From Streptomyces zinciresistens K42 (lineage in GTDB: Bacteria; Actinomycetota; Actinomycetes; Streptomycetales; Streptomycetaceae), in contig NZ_AGBF01000011.1 in NCBI RefSeq assembly GCF_000225525.1, forward strand, positions 1 to 64,000: a stretch of DNA of 64,000 nt, given 5' to 3'. Under the pieces are notes generated by a model. It saw only the letters and a list, made by a program, of their open reading frames with translations, had not been told where the DNA came from and made no database searches. Of this stretch, positions 11,348-20,187 are shown piece by piece. The first letter of the stretch is position 1, and every line of letters begins with the position of its first letter. The position numbers were made by a program, and so were the translations under genes.

Positions 11348-12252
11348 AGTCCGACCTTTCGGTAGCGGCGCAGCAGGAGGCCGTAGGCGGCGGCGACGAG
11401 GCCGAGGGTGACGAGGACGTAGACCACGCCCTCCCCGGTGCTCGGGCCGACGCCGCCCGGGAAGGCGGAGTCGGCGCCCAGGAACGCCGACTGCACTCCG
11501 TCGATGAGCGTGACCGGCGAGAACAGGCCCATCCAGGCGATGGCGCCCGAGCTGTCCTGCACCTCGGCGATGGCCTGGAGGGTGGAGACCGCGCCGTAGG
11601 AGATGGTCAGTACGGCGATGACGGCCGCGATGCCGAAGCCGCGGCGCGGGGTCACCGAGGCGATGACGAGGCCGATGCCGGCGAACAGCAGCGAGAGCAG
11701 TGCCACGGAGACCAGCCCCTGTGCGAATCCCTTGGTCTGGTCGGCGAAGTCGAGTTTGGCGAGCAGCGCGCCCGCGTAGAGCACGATCAGCGGTGCGCCG
11801 GTCAGCAGGAACAGCGCGGAGGCCAGCGCCGCGAACTTCGCCCGGACGTAGTCGGCGGTCTCGATGGGCCGCGAGAAGTACAGCGGAACCGTCTTGAAGC
11901 GCAGGTCGCGCGAGACCGACTGCGGTGCCTGCGAGGCGAGGTAGAGGCTGATCACGGCCTGCATGACGATCGCGTAGCGCGTGTAGTCGACGGGCAGTTC
12001 CCTGGCCTTGGTGGCGACCGCGACGGCGACCATGATGGCCGCGGGCACGCACATCACCACGAACAGCAGCATCGGCAGCACCTTGGACTTCACCGAGCGG
12101 CCGAGGCCGTAGGAGCCGCGCAGGGACTGCGAGAAGAGGGAGCGCGTGGCGTAGGAGCGGCCGAGCCGCGGGCCGTCGTAACTGCGGTAGCCGATGTTGT
12201 GGATCCGGGTCTGGTCACCCTGCTGGGTGGCCGTGGAGTGCTCAACCGCCAT
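11344..12252 (-). CDS. ABC-2 type transporter permease
   Basis: A 302-residue membrane protein with about six helices and a long cytoplasmic N-terminus (MAVEHSTATQQGDQTRIHNI) containing the YRSYDGPRLGR segment typical of a large actinobacterial permease group. Its start overlaps the end of the upstream ATPase gene by eleven bases, and its stop overlaps the next ATPase start by four. Tight coupling implies fixed stoichiometry with the neighbouring ATPases. The substrate is unknown. Confidence 0.88.
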   Translation of the reverse strand: MAVEHSTATQQGDQTRIHNIGYRSYDGPRLGRSYATRSLFSQSLRGSYGLGRSVKSKVLPMLLFVVMCVPAAIMVAVAVATKARELPVDYTRYAIVMQAVISLYLASQAPQSVSRDLRFKTVPLYFSRPIETADYVRAKFAALASALFLLTGAPLIVLYAGALLAKLDFADQTKGFAQGLVSVALLSLLFAGIGLVIASVTPRRGFGIAAVIAVLTISYGAVSTLQAIAEVQDSSGAIAWMGLFSPVTLIDGVQSAFLGADSAFPGGVGPSTGEGVVYVLVTLGLVAAAYGLLLRRYRKVGL

Positions 12253-13225
12253 GGCCGACCGCCTCCTTGCGCTGTGCGTCGGTGCTCTCGTCGCTGTCCT
12301 TGAAGACCTCGGAGATGTGGTGGCGGCGCTGCTCCATGCGCACCAGGCCGAGTCCGAGGTCGGCGACCACGTCGCGCACCAGGTCGTAGGTCTCCTCGCC
12401 CTGCGCGGTCAGCAGCAGGATGTGGCCGGAGCCCGGCAGGCCGCGGCCGCTGTCGAGGACATCCACCCCGCGCGCGTGGAGCGCGTCGCGCACCGCGCGC
12501 GTGCCGTCCGGGTGCTCGTCGGTGTCGGTGACCTCGATGGCGAGGGTCGTGGTGGTCTGGGTGAAGTCGGTGGTGGAGCTGGAGCGCAGGAGCTTGCCGC
12601 CGTCGATGACGACGACGTGGTCGCAGGTGCGCTCCAGTTCGCCCAGCAGGTGGGAGGTGACCAGGACCGAGATGCCGAAGTCCGTGTGGATGCGGCGGAT
12701 GAGGCCGAGCATCTCGTCGCGGCCGACCGGGTCGAGGCCGTTGGTCGGCTCGTCGAGGAAGACCAGCTGCGGGTCGTGCACCAGCGCCTGGGCCAGCTTC
12801 ACGCGCTGCTTCATGCCGGTCGAGTAGCCGCCGATGGGTCGGTAGCGCTCCTCGTACAGGCCGACATGGCGCAGGGTGTCCGCGGTGCGCTCGCGCGCGG
12901 CGGCGGGCGGCAGTCCGGACATGCGGGCCATGTGGACGACGAACTCGGTGGCCGAGACGTCGGGCGGCAGGCAGTCGTGCTCGGGCATGTACCCGACCCG
13001 CTCGCGGATGGCGGCGCCCTTGGTGGCCACGTCGAGACCGAGCACTTCGGCGCGGCCCTCGCTGGCGGGGGACAGACCCAGCAGGATCTTGATCATCGTG
13101 GACTTGCCGGCTCCGTTGGCTCCGACGAGTCCGGTCACACCGGGCCCGATGTCCAAGGAGAGCCGGTCAAGAGCGGTCACCCGGGGGAACCGCTTGCTCA
13201 GGCTTTCGGTCGCGATCACAGTCAC
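12242..13225 (-). CDS. ABC transporter ATP-binding protein
   Basis: A 327-residue ATPase and first gene of the four-gene operon. Walker A is GANGAGKST (about residues 35-43), the signature is YSTGMKQRVKLA, and Walker B is LVFLDEPTNGLDP, followed by TSHLLGE. The C-terminal extension resembles that of the second ATPase of the operon. The upstream gap (13226-13473) lies between divergent genes and should hold this operon's promoter; I saw no clear operator there. Confidence 0.92.
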   Translation of the reverse strand: MTVIATESLSKRFPRVTALDRLSLDIGPGVTGLVGANGAGKSTMIKILLGLSPASEGRAEVLGLDVATKGAAIRERVGYMPEHDCLPPDVSATEFVVHMARMSGLPPAAARERTADTLRHVGLYEERYRPIGGYSTGMKQRVKLAQALVHDPQLVFLDEPTNGLDPVGRDEMLGLIRRIHTDFGISVLVTSHLLGELERTCDHVVVIDGGKLLRSSSTTDFTQTTTTLAIEVTDTDEHPDGTRAVRDALHARGVDVLDSGRGLPGSGHILLLTAQGEETYDLVRDVVADLGLGLVRMEQRRHHISEVFKDSDESTDAQRKEAVGHGG

Positions 13226-13473
13226 GCTACGAAGGTAGTGACCCGTACCACGCCGGTCGTCACCCCGCAGAGCTGTATTGGGGTCAGACCTCAGGACTAC
13301 GGGGACCTAGGGGTCGCCCTGAGGCCCGACGACGAGCGGCGCGTCCGTCCCCTCCGGGAGGTTTTCCACAGCTCCGGATCACCCTATTGACGCGGACTCT
13401 AACAACTGTCACATTCACCTGTGTCATGTTACGGACACGTACCGCAGTCGGTGCGGACAGGTGGGGCGGTGGC

Positions 13474-14013
13474 ATGAGCACGGCGGTTGCGGGGGACTCA
13501 CGGCGGCTTCGGCCGGGTTGCGCGGACCCAGGCGCGTCCGGCGGCCGGCGTACGTGCGCGCCGAAGCCGTGGCGGCCCGGCTGGAGCCGGGCGTCACGGA
13601 GCGCGAGGCCGCGCACGCAGCGCGTCCGGCTGGGTGAGCGGGGTGTGCGGGACTGGTTCGCTCTGCCCTTCGCCCGGTGCGGGGACCGCACGGCGTTCGC
13701 GGGCTTCCGCGTCCCGCTGCGGTCCTTTCCCGCCGGGGTTCCCGGGTTCGGCGCCCCAGCGCTCAAGGGCCTGGCGGGCGACGCGCTGCGCGGGCACCGC
13801 GCCGGCTGGTGGCCGCCGTGGTCGCCGTACCGCTTCTCCGACCACCCGCCGCGGCCGGGCCTGTGGGCGGTCGAGCCGCACCTCGGTTTCCGCGGCACGG
13901 GCGCGAAGTTCGAGGAGATCCGCGTGGTCACCGGCTCCGCGGATCCCGAGGAGAGCGCCTTCCGGCCGGACGACGATCTGCCGCATGTGCGGCGCTGGGC
14001 GGAGGAGAAGTGA
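13474..14013 (+). pseudogene. Decayed M24-family (creatinase/aminopeptidase-fold) peptidase gene
   Basis: The final 180-codon frame keeps two blocks that I recognise from Streptomyces M24 peptidases: GERGVRDWFALPF with GDRTAFAGF, and a C-terminal block ending SDHPPRPGLWAVEPHLGF, GTGAKFEE and DLPHVRRWAEEK. Between them, near 13731-13765, the whole middle with most metal ligands is missing. The N-terminal part is frame-disrupted: AEAVAARLEPGVTEREAA is encoded in another frame at about 13560-13620 and runs into a stop. With an internal deletion plus frameshift it cannot make the enzyme. The downstream hydrolase/SDR gene begins within a few bases, so the old operon arrangement survives. Confidence 0.7.
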
Positions 14014-14015
14014 CG

Positions 14016-15767
14016 ATGCAGGGCGCGCGCGAGCGCACGGTACGCACCGGCGGGGTCGAGCTGTGCGTCGCCGAGCTGGGGGACACGGCACAGCCGACGG
14101 TGGTCCTCGTGCACGGCTACCCGGACAGCAAGGAGGTGTGGTCGCGGGTCGCGCCGCGGCTGGCGGACCGCTTCCACGTCGTGCTGTACGACGTCCGGGG
14201 GCACGGCCGGTCCACCGCCCCGAAGCCGCTGCGGGGCGGGTTCACCCTGGAGAAGCTCACGGACGACTTCCTGGCCGTCGCCGACGCGGTGAGCCCCGGT
14301 CGGCCGGTGCACGTGGTGGGGCACGACTGGGGCTCCGTACAGGCGTGGGAGTTCGCCACGGTGCGCCGCGCGGAGGGCCGGATCGCGTCCTTCACGTCCC
14401 TGTCGGGGCCGTCCCTGGACCACTTCGGCCACTGGATCGGACGGCGTCTGAAGCGACCCACCCCGCGCCGGGTCGCCCAGCTCCTCGGCCAGGGCGCCAA
14501 GTCCTGGTACGTGTACGCCCTGCACACTCCCGTGCTGCCCGAACTGGCCTGGCGCGGCCCCCTCGGCAGGCTCTGGCCGGGAATCCTGGAGCGGATGGAG
14601 AAGGTGCCCGGCGACGGCTACCCCACCGCGTCGCTGCCGTCCGACGCGGCCCGCGGGGCCTGGCTGTACCGGGACAACGTCCGCTCCCGGCTGACCCGAC
14701 CGCGCCCCGACGCCTACGCACACGCGCCCGTGCAGCTCATCACGCCCGTGGGAGACGCCTTCCTGTCGGAGCGGCTCTACGACGAACTGGAGCATTGGGT
14801 GCCGCAGTTGACGCGGCGCACGCTGGACGCCAGGCACTGGGTGCCGCGCAGCCGTCCCGAGCAACTGGCCTCCTGGATCCGGGAGTTCGTGACCTCGGTC
14901 GAGGGCGGGCGCCCGCAGGGGGTCACCGCGACCGGGAAGTACGCCGACCGCTTCGGCGGGCAGCTCGTGCTGGTGACCGGGGCGGGCAGCGGCATCGGCC
15001 GGGCCACCGCCTACGCGTTCGCCGGGGCCGGCGCGCGCGTGGTGGCCGTCGACCGGGACGGCGAGACGGCGGTCCGGACCGCGGAGATGTGCCGGCTGAT
15101 CGGCGCGCCCGAGGCATGGGCGGAGGCGGTCGACGTCTCGGACGAGCAGGGCATGGAGAAGCTCGCCGCGAAGGTCGCCGCCGACTACGGCGTCGTGGAC
15201 GTCCTGGTGAACAACGCCGGGATCGGTCTGTCGGGTTCCTTCCTCGACACCACGCCCGAGGACTGGAAGAAGGTCCTGGACGTCAATCTGTGGGGTGTCA
15301 TCCACGGCTGCCGGCTCTTCGGCCGGCAGATGGCCGAGCGCGGCCAGGGCGGGTACATCGTCAACACCGCCTCGGCGGCGGCGTTCCAGCCCTCCAGGGC
15401 CCTGCCCGCCTACAGCACCTCCAAGGCGGCCGTGCTGATGCTGAGCGAGTGCCTGCGCGCGGAGCTCGCCGGCCGGGGCATCGGCGTGAGCGCGATATGC
15501 CCCGGCCTGGTGAACACCGGAATCGCCGCGACGGCCCGGTTCGCGGGGGTGGGCGCCGAGGAGGAGAAGCGGAGGCAGAAGCGGTCCGCCCGGCTGTACG
15601 AACTGCGCGACTACCCGCCGGAGAAGGTCGCCGACGCGATCCTGCGGGCGGTGGTGCGGGGCGAGGCCGTGGTGCCGGTGACACCGGAGGCGCGCGGCGC
15701 GTATCTGATGTCGAGGTTCACACCGAGGGCGCTGCGACGGATCGCCCGGCTGGAGCCGCCGCTGTGA
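14016..15767 (+). CDS. Alpha/beta-hydrolase fused to short-chain dehydrogenase (EphD-like)
   Basis: A 583-residue two-domain enzyme. Residues 1 to about 300 are an alpha/beta hydrolase with VLVHGYPDS (30-38), a nucleophile elbow VGHDWGS (Asp104, as in epoxide hydrolases) and a C-terminal His in ARHWVP. From about 310, a classical SDR follows: VTGAGSGIGRA, NNAG, and the catalytic pair in YSTSK. Mycobacterial EphD has the same architecture and is linked to lipid modification; the substrate here is unknown. ATG 14016 is preferred because GGAGGAG lies about eight bases before it; GTG 14010 is a longer option. The stop overlaps the start of the damaged merR gene. Confidence 0.88.
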   Translation: MQGARERTVRTGGVELCVAELGDTAQPTVVLVHGYPDSKEVWSRVAPRLADRFHVVLYDVRGHGRSTAPKPLRGGFTLEKLTDDFLAVADAVSPGRPVHVVGHDWGSVQAWEFATVRRAEGRIASFTSLSGPSLDHFGHWIGRRLKRPTPRRVAQLLGQGAKSWYVYALHTPVLPELAWRGPLGRLWPGILERMEKVPGDGYPTASLPSDAARGAWLYRDNVRSRLTRPRPDAYAHAPVQLITPVGDAFLSERLYDELEHWVPQLTRRTLDARHWVPRSRPEQLASWIREFVTSVEGGRPQGVTATGKYADRFGGQLVLVTGAGSGIGRATAYAFAGAGARVVAVDRDGETAVRTAEMCRLIGAPEAWAEAVDVSDEQGMEKLAAKVAADYGVVDVLVNNAGIGLSGSFLDTTPEDWKKVLDVNLWGVIHGCRLFGRQMAERGQGGYIVNTASAAAFQPSRALPAYSTSKAAVLMLSECLRAELAGRGIGVSAICPGLVNTGIAATARFAGVGAEEEKRRQKRSARLYELRDYPPEKVADAILRAVVRGEAVVPVTPEARGAYLMSRFTPRALRRIARLEPPL

Positions 15768-16988
15768 GCGGGGGCGGGCCGGGGAGGGGGCCACTCCGGC
15801 TGTCAGCGGCGGTGAGCCCGGAGGTCACGCCGACGCGGGGAGCGGGAGTGGGTCCGGGGCGCGCACCGCCGCCGTCAGCCGGGGCGGGGATGGGTCCGGA
15901 GCGCGCACCGCCGCCGTCAGCCGGGGCAGGGATGGGTCCGGAGCGCGCACCGCCGCCGTCCGTGGAGGCGGGTCCGGGGCGCGCGCCGACGCTCTGCGCG
16001 GGGGCGGGTCCGGCGGCGGCCGGCGCGGCGAGGCGGCGCGCGCGGCCGAGGGGGCTGTCCCGCCCGCCTACCGGATCGAGGATCTGGCGCACCTCGGCGG
16101 GGCGACCGTGCGCACCGTCCGCGCCTACCAGGACCGGGGCCTGCTCCCCCGTCCCGGGCGCCGGGGCCGCGCCAACGTCTACGGCGACGCCCATCTCGTG
16201 CGTCTGCGCCAGATCGCCGACCTGCTCGACCGCGGCTACACACTGGCCTCGATCAAGGAGCTCCTGGATGCCTGGGGCAGCGGCCGCGGGCTGGGAGGCG
16301 TCCTCGGGCTGGTCAGGGAGGTGGACGGGCGGTGGACCGACGAGGAGGCGGTACGGATCTCCCGCGCGGAGCTGGAGGAGCGCTTCAGCGGCCGGCGGGA
16401 CGAGGAGGCGGTGGCCGAGGCCGTGGAGCTCGGAGTGCTGGACCCGGTGCCCGGCGACACCGACTCCTTCGTCGTCCCGAGCCCCAAGAGCTGTCCGTGG
16501 CCGTGGAGTTGCACGCGGCCGGGGTGCCGCTGTCCGCGATCTCCGGCCACCTGCGGGAGTTGAGGGGGCAGGTCGAGCACATCGCCGCCTGTTTCCTGGA
16601 GTTCACCACCGAGCACGTCTTCGCCCGCTACCTGGGAGGACCGCACCTGCGCACGGACGCCGGAGCGGCGGAGGCGGCCTCGCTCGTCCGCCGGCTGCGG
16701 CCTCTCGCCCAGCACACCGTGGACGCGGAACTCGTCGGCGCGATGCGGTTGTTGGCCGTACGGCAGCTGCGCCGCCACCTCGGGTCGCGGGAGGAGCGGG
16801 AGACCGGCGACCGGACGCGTCCGGTGGCGATCCCGGCGGACACGATGAGCCGCGTGGAAGCCCTGGTTGGGGCTGGACAGGCTGCCGGGTTCGTCGCCTC
16901 GGCAGCTGAACGGGAGCTCCGGGCACGGAGCTTGGACCGCATGGCCGCAATCCACCAAGTGTCAAACGACGTTGACGAAACCCCCTGA
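15764..16988 (+). pseudogene. MerR-family regulator gene with frameshifts
   Basis: Three frames together spell a MerR regulator. The helix-turn-helix part (YRIEDLAHLGGATVRTVRAY, about 16068-16127, then ANVYGDAHLVRLRQIADL) lies in one frame that has no ATG, GTG or TTG start upstream. The likely original GTG start at 15764 (GTGA overlap with the SDR stop) is in another frame. A third frame carries the effector domain after DSFVVPSP, resuming as ELSVAVELHAAGVPLSAISG. The second shift fits loss of one C in the GCCCC run at 16481-16485. The first 100 codons include a 42-base tandem repeat. It would have regulated the neighbouring hydrolase/SDR gene. Confidence 0.7.
15851..15987 (+). repeat. 42-base tandem repeat in the 5' part of the merR pseudogene
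   Basis: Copies start at 15851, 15893 and 15935, and a partial copy at 15971. Each begins GGTCCGG(A/G)GCGCGCACC. The first two copies differ at only two positions; the third degenerates after about 27 bases. The unit is 14 codons, and in the frame of the GTG at 15764 it gives GPERAPPPSAGAGM-type repeats. It looks like a recent slippage expansion. Confidence 0.85.
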
Positions 16989-17000
16989 GGGGGTGGCTCG

Positions 17001-17054
17001 TTGTCCACAGAATCGCCAATTCATCTGTGGATAAACGCACTTGGCTGTGGATCA
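17001..17054. promoter_or_regulatory. Compact DnaA-box cluster upstream of kptA
   Basis: Within 54 bases lie an exact TTGTCCACA (17001-17009, plus strand), an exact TTATCCACA read on the minus strand (17026-17034) and a one-mismatch TGATCCACA on the minus strand (17046-17054). Spacings of 25 and 20 bases are close to two helical turns. The stretch sits between the end of the merR pseudogene and kptA. Confidence 0.65.
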
Positions 17055-17111
17055 AACCTCGCGACAGGAAATCGTTCGCGTGATACGTGTCGCGCCCGGC
17101 AGGCTGATGGC

Positions 17112-17660
17112 ATGGATGAACGACGCACCGTGAAGGTGTCCAAGTACCTCTCCAAGCATCTGCGCCATCAGCCCGAGCGGATCGGGCTCACCCTGGACGC
17201 GGGCGGCTGGGTCGAGATCGACACGCTGATCGCCGCCGTGACCGCGCACCACTTCCGCCTCACCCGCGAGGAGCTGGACCACGTCGTCGCCACGAACGAC
17301 AAGCGGCGCTTCGCCGTCGAGGGCACGCGCATCCGCGCCAGCCAGGGCCACAGCGTCGACGTCGACCTCGGCCTGGCCCCGGCCACCCCGCCCGCCTTCC
17401 TCTTCCACGGCACCGTGGCCGCCAGCCTGGACGCGATCCGCCGTGAGGGCCTGCGGCCGATGAACCGGCATGCCGTGCACCTCTCGCCGGACCGCGAGAC
17501 CGCGACCCGTGTCGGGGCGCGCCGCGGGCACCCGGTCGTGCTCGTCGTGGACGCCGCCGCCATGCACCGCGACGACCATGTCTTCCAGATCAGCGCGAAC
17601 GGAGTGTGGCTGACCCAGGCCGTCCCCCCGGCCTACCTGCGCTCCTCTCCGCAGCGCTGA
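17112..17660 (+). CDS. kptA: RNA 2'-phosphotransferase (Tpt1/KptA)
   Basis: A 182-residue enzyme that moves a 2'-phosphate from RNA to NAD+, giving ADP-ribose 1'',2''-cyclic phosphate. Family hallmarks are KYLSKHLRHQPERIGL (about residues 10-25), the HGT of LFHGTVAASLDAI, and LRPMNRHAVHLS with the NAD-binding Arg/His residues, then GARRGHPVVLVVDA. The bacterial role is uncertain since classical 2'-phosphate tRNA splicing is absent; a role in RNA repair or NAD-capped ends is possible. The ATG at 17112 gives the usual length. The DnaA-box group lies directly upstream. Confidence 0.92.
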   Translation: MDERRTVKVSKYLSKHLRHQPERIGLTLDAGGWVEIDTLIAAVTAHHFRLTREELDHVVATNDKRRFAVEGTRIRASQGHSVDVDLGLAPATPPAFLFHGTVAASLDAIRREGLRPMNRHAVHLSPDRETATRVGARRGHPVVLVVDAAAMHRDDHVFQISANGVWLTQAVPPAYLRSSPQR

Positions 17661-17731
17661 CCTCGCCCGCGAGGAGCGGCGCCCGTGGACGGCCCCGTCC
17701 GTCACCCGCCCCGTCCGGCATGATCGGCGGT

Positions 17732-18178
17732 ATGGACCACTACGCCAGCACCGAGGCCGCGGTCACCGCGCTGCGGAACCTCGCCGCCGAGTACGGGCGC
17801 GCGATCGAGGTCAGCCATGACATCGGCGCCGACCGGACCTCCCGCCGCACCGCCGCCGGCGTCGGCGTCACCACGGACCCCGACGGCTCACTGCCGCACG
17901 AGGCGTACGCCGAGCTGGGCGGACTCCCCCGGGTGAGCGTCCGTTTCTCTCCGGACGACGACGCGCTGATCACCGTCGAGGACGTCGAGTGCCCGGATGT
18001 GCGGCGCGACGACGTCCCCGCCTTCGTCCGCGCCCTGTATGACGGACTCGCCCACGTCAAGGCGCGGCGCTTCCCTCCTGGCCACTTCCTGATCGTTCCG
18101 CTGCCGGGCGACCGTACCCACCGGGAGTTCCTTCCGCTGCTCAGCCTCAGCCCGTGGCTGAGCCGCAGCGTGCGGTGA
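17732..18178 (+). CDS. Conserved hypothetical protein
   Basis: A 148-residue acidic cytosolic protein beginning MDHYASTEAAVTALRNLAAE. The C-terminal half (DVPAFVRALYDGLAHVKARR, then PPGHFLIVPLP) looks structured, with predicted alternating strands and helices. I see no catalytic motif, signal or membrane helix. An in-frame ATG at 17720 would add four residues. The gene ends two bases before a parS site. Function unknown. Confidence 0.7.
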   Translation: MDHYASTEAAVTALRNLAAEYGRAIEVSHDIGADRTSRRTAAGVGVTTDPDGSLPHEAYAELGGLPRVSVRFSPDDDALITVEDVECPDVRRDDVPAFVRALYDGLAHVKARRFPPGHFLIVPLPGDRTHREFLPLLSLSPWLSRSVR

Positions 18179-18180
18179 CC

Positions 18181-18194
18181 GTTTCACGTGAAAC
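18181..18194. promoter_or_regulatory. parS (ParB-binding) site, perfect
   Basis: GTTTCACGTGAAAC, the exact actinobacterial ParB palindrome, in the gap between the hypothetical gene ending at 18178 and the oxidoreductase gene. Confidence 0.93.
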
Positions 18195-18276
18195 ACGAGG
18201 GCCGCATAAGCCCGGACCATGAGCCTGCGCCCGAGCACCGCGCCGCTCCCGGACACCTGGGCATAAGGTCGTGAGC

Positions 18277-19170
18277 ATGCGACTGAGCACCGTGATCCTT
18301 CCCGTCCACAGGTGGCACGAGGGACGGAAGGTCTGGCAGCGCGCCGACGAACTCGGCTTTGACACTGCCTACACCTACGACCACCTCTCCTGGCGCACCT
18401 TTCGGGACGGGCCGTGGTTCGGTGCGGTCCCCACGTTGACCGCAGCGGCGGCAGTCACGCGAAGGGTGCGTCTGGGCACGCTCGTCACCTCGCCGAACTT
18501 CCGGCACCCGGTGACCCTCGCCAAGGAGCTGATCTCCCTCGACGACATCTCGGGCGGGCGCGTCACCCTCGGCATCGGCGCGGGCGGCACCGGCTTCGAC
18601 GCCACCGCGCTCGGCCGGGAGCCCTGGACGCCGCGCGAGCGGGCCGACCGGTTCGCCGAGTTCCTCCCGCTCCTGGACCGGCTGCTCACCGAGGACGCGG
18701 TGTCGTACGAGGGCGACTTCTACTCCGCGCACGAGGCCCGCAACATCCCGGGCTGTGTGCAGCGCCCCCGGCTGCCCTTCGCGGTCGCGGCGACCGGACC
18801 GCGCGGACTGCGGCTGGCGGCCCTCCACGGGCAGGCGTGGGTGACCACGGGCGACCCGAAGCTGTTCGAGAACGGCACCCCGGAGCAGTCGGTTCACGCC
18901 ATTCGCGGGCAGGTGGACCGGCTGGCGGACGCCTGCGCGGAGATCGGCCGGGACGTGGCCGGGCTCGACAAGATCCTGCTCACCGGGTTCACCCCGGACC
19001 GCGCCCGCCCGCTGGAGTCGCTGGACGCGTTCGTGGACTTCGCGGGGCGCCATCAGGAGCTCGGATTCACGGAGATCGCGGTCCACTGGCCGATCCCCGA
19101 CTCGGACTTCGCGGCCGACGCCGAGGTATTCGAGGAGATCGCCGTGGAAGCGCGGGCCCAGCTGCGATGA
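18277..19170 (+). CDS. Luciferase-like (LLM class) flavin/F420-dependent oxidoreductase
   Basis: A 297-residue TIM-barrel oxidoreductase. It starts [13 protein letters not shown] and shows [26 protein letters not shown] and [17 protein letters not shown], all typical of the bacterial luciferase/F420 family. The cofactor (FMN or F420) and substrate cannot be decided from sequence. ATG 18277 has AAGG eight bases upstream and is preferred to GTG 18271. It stands alone between a parS site and a HAD gene. Confidence 0.87.
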   Translation: MRLSTVILPVHRWHEGRKVWQRADELGFDTAYTYDHLSWRTFRDGPWFGAVPTLTAAAAVTRRVRLGTLVTSPNFRHPVTLAKELISLDDISGGRVTLGIGAGGTGFDATALGREPWTPRERADRFAEFLPLLDRLLTEDAVSYEGDFYSAHEARNIPGCVQRPRLPFAVAATGPRGLRLAALHGQAWVTTGDPKLFENGTPEQSVHAIRGQVDRLADACAEIGRDVAGLDKILLTGFTPDRARPLESLDAFVDFAGRHQELGFTEIAVHWPIPDSDFAADAEVFEEIAVEARAQLR

Positions 19171-19316
19171 GGGCGCCGGCCGGGGCCGGGAGACCCGGGC
19201 GAGCGTGCCCGTGAGACTCCGTCGGCGGGAGCACCGGGGGCGGGATCTCCTCACCGCGGGACTCAGATGGGCGGACCGCCGCACGGCCGTGCAGGCATAT
19301 GCGGGAGAATGACGCG

Positions 19317-20177
19317 GTGACCTCAGCGACTCGACAGCCCCAGAACCCGGCCTCCGCCGTCCGCCCGCGGCTCATCGCCACCGACCTGGACGGCACCCTG
19401 CTGCGGGACGACAAGTCGGTCTCCCCACGGACGGTCGCCGCGCTGGCCGCCGCCGAGGAGGCGGGCATCGAGGTGTTCTTCGTCACCGGCCGGCCCGCGC
19501 GCTGGATGGACGTCGTCAGCGATCACGTCCACGGTCACGGCCTCGCGATCTGCGGCAACGGCGCCGCCGTGGTCGACCTGCACGGCGGCCCCGGCGCCCA
19601 CCGGTTCGTGAAGGTGCGCGAGCTGGCGCGGAAGAACGCGCTGGACACCGTACGGCTGCTGCGGGACGCGGCACCCGGCACGGTGTACGCGGTGGAGCAG
19701 ACGTACGGCTTCCACCAGGAGCCCGACTACCCCAAGCTCCACCTGGAGGTCCCTGACGAGCTGGCCCCGGCCGAGGAGCTGCTGGGCGCGGACGCCCCGG
19801 GGGCCGACGAGCCGGTGCTCAAGATCCTTGCCTTCCACCCCACCCTCGACCCCGACGCCTTCCTCACCCTCGCCCGGCTCACCGTCGGCGAGCGCGCCAA
19901 CGTCACCCGCTCCAGCCCCAGCGCCCTGCTGGAGATCAGCGGCCCCGGCGTCTCCAAGGCCAGCACGCTCGCCCTGTGCTGCGCCGAGCGCGGGATCTCG
20001 CACGAGCAGGTCGTGGCCTTCGGCGACATGCCGAACGACGTGGAGATGCTGACCTGGGCAGGCCGATCGTACGCGATGGGCAACGCGCACCCGGACGTGG
20101 TCGCCGCGGCCTCGGGGCAGACGGTCGCCAACAACGAGGACGGCGTGGCCGTCGTGATCGAACGGCTGCTGGCCTGA
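19317..20177 (+). CDS. HAD-superfamily (Cof-like) phosphatase
   Basis: A 286-residue HAD IIB phosphatase, with motif I DLDGTLL, motif II VTGRP, and motif [12 protein letters not shown] near the C-terminus. It resembles the enzyme at 8068-8907 throughout and is probably an old paralogue. The GTG start at 19317 has GGGAG about eight bases upstream; ATG 19299 would add six residues but lacks a ribosome-binding site. It converges with the M23 peptidase gene, ten bases away. Substrate unknown. Confidence 0.87.
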   Translation: MTSATRQPQNPASAVRPRLIATDLDGTLLRDDKSVSPRTVAALAAAEEAGIEVFFVTGRPARWMDVVSDHVHGHGLAICGNGAAVVDLHGGPGAHRFVKVRELARKNALDTVRLLRDAAPGTVYAVEQTYGFHQEPDYPKLHLEVPDELAPAEELLGADAPGADEPVLKILAFHPTLDPDAFLTLARLTVGERANVTRSSPSALLEISGPGVSKASTLALCCAERGISHEQVVAFGDMPNDVEMLTWAGRSYAMGNAHPDVVAAASGQTVANNEDGVAVVIERLLA

Positions 20178-20187
20178 CGGGGGCCGA

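Noticed and set aside
15776..16060. Separate Pro-rich protein gene
   Set aside because: The frame has no normal end and is best explained as the repeat-expanded 5' part of the broken merR gene.
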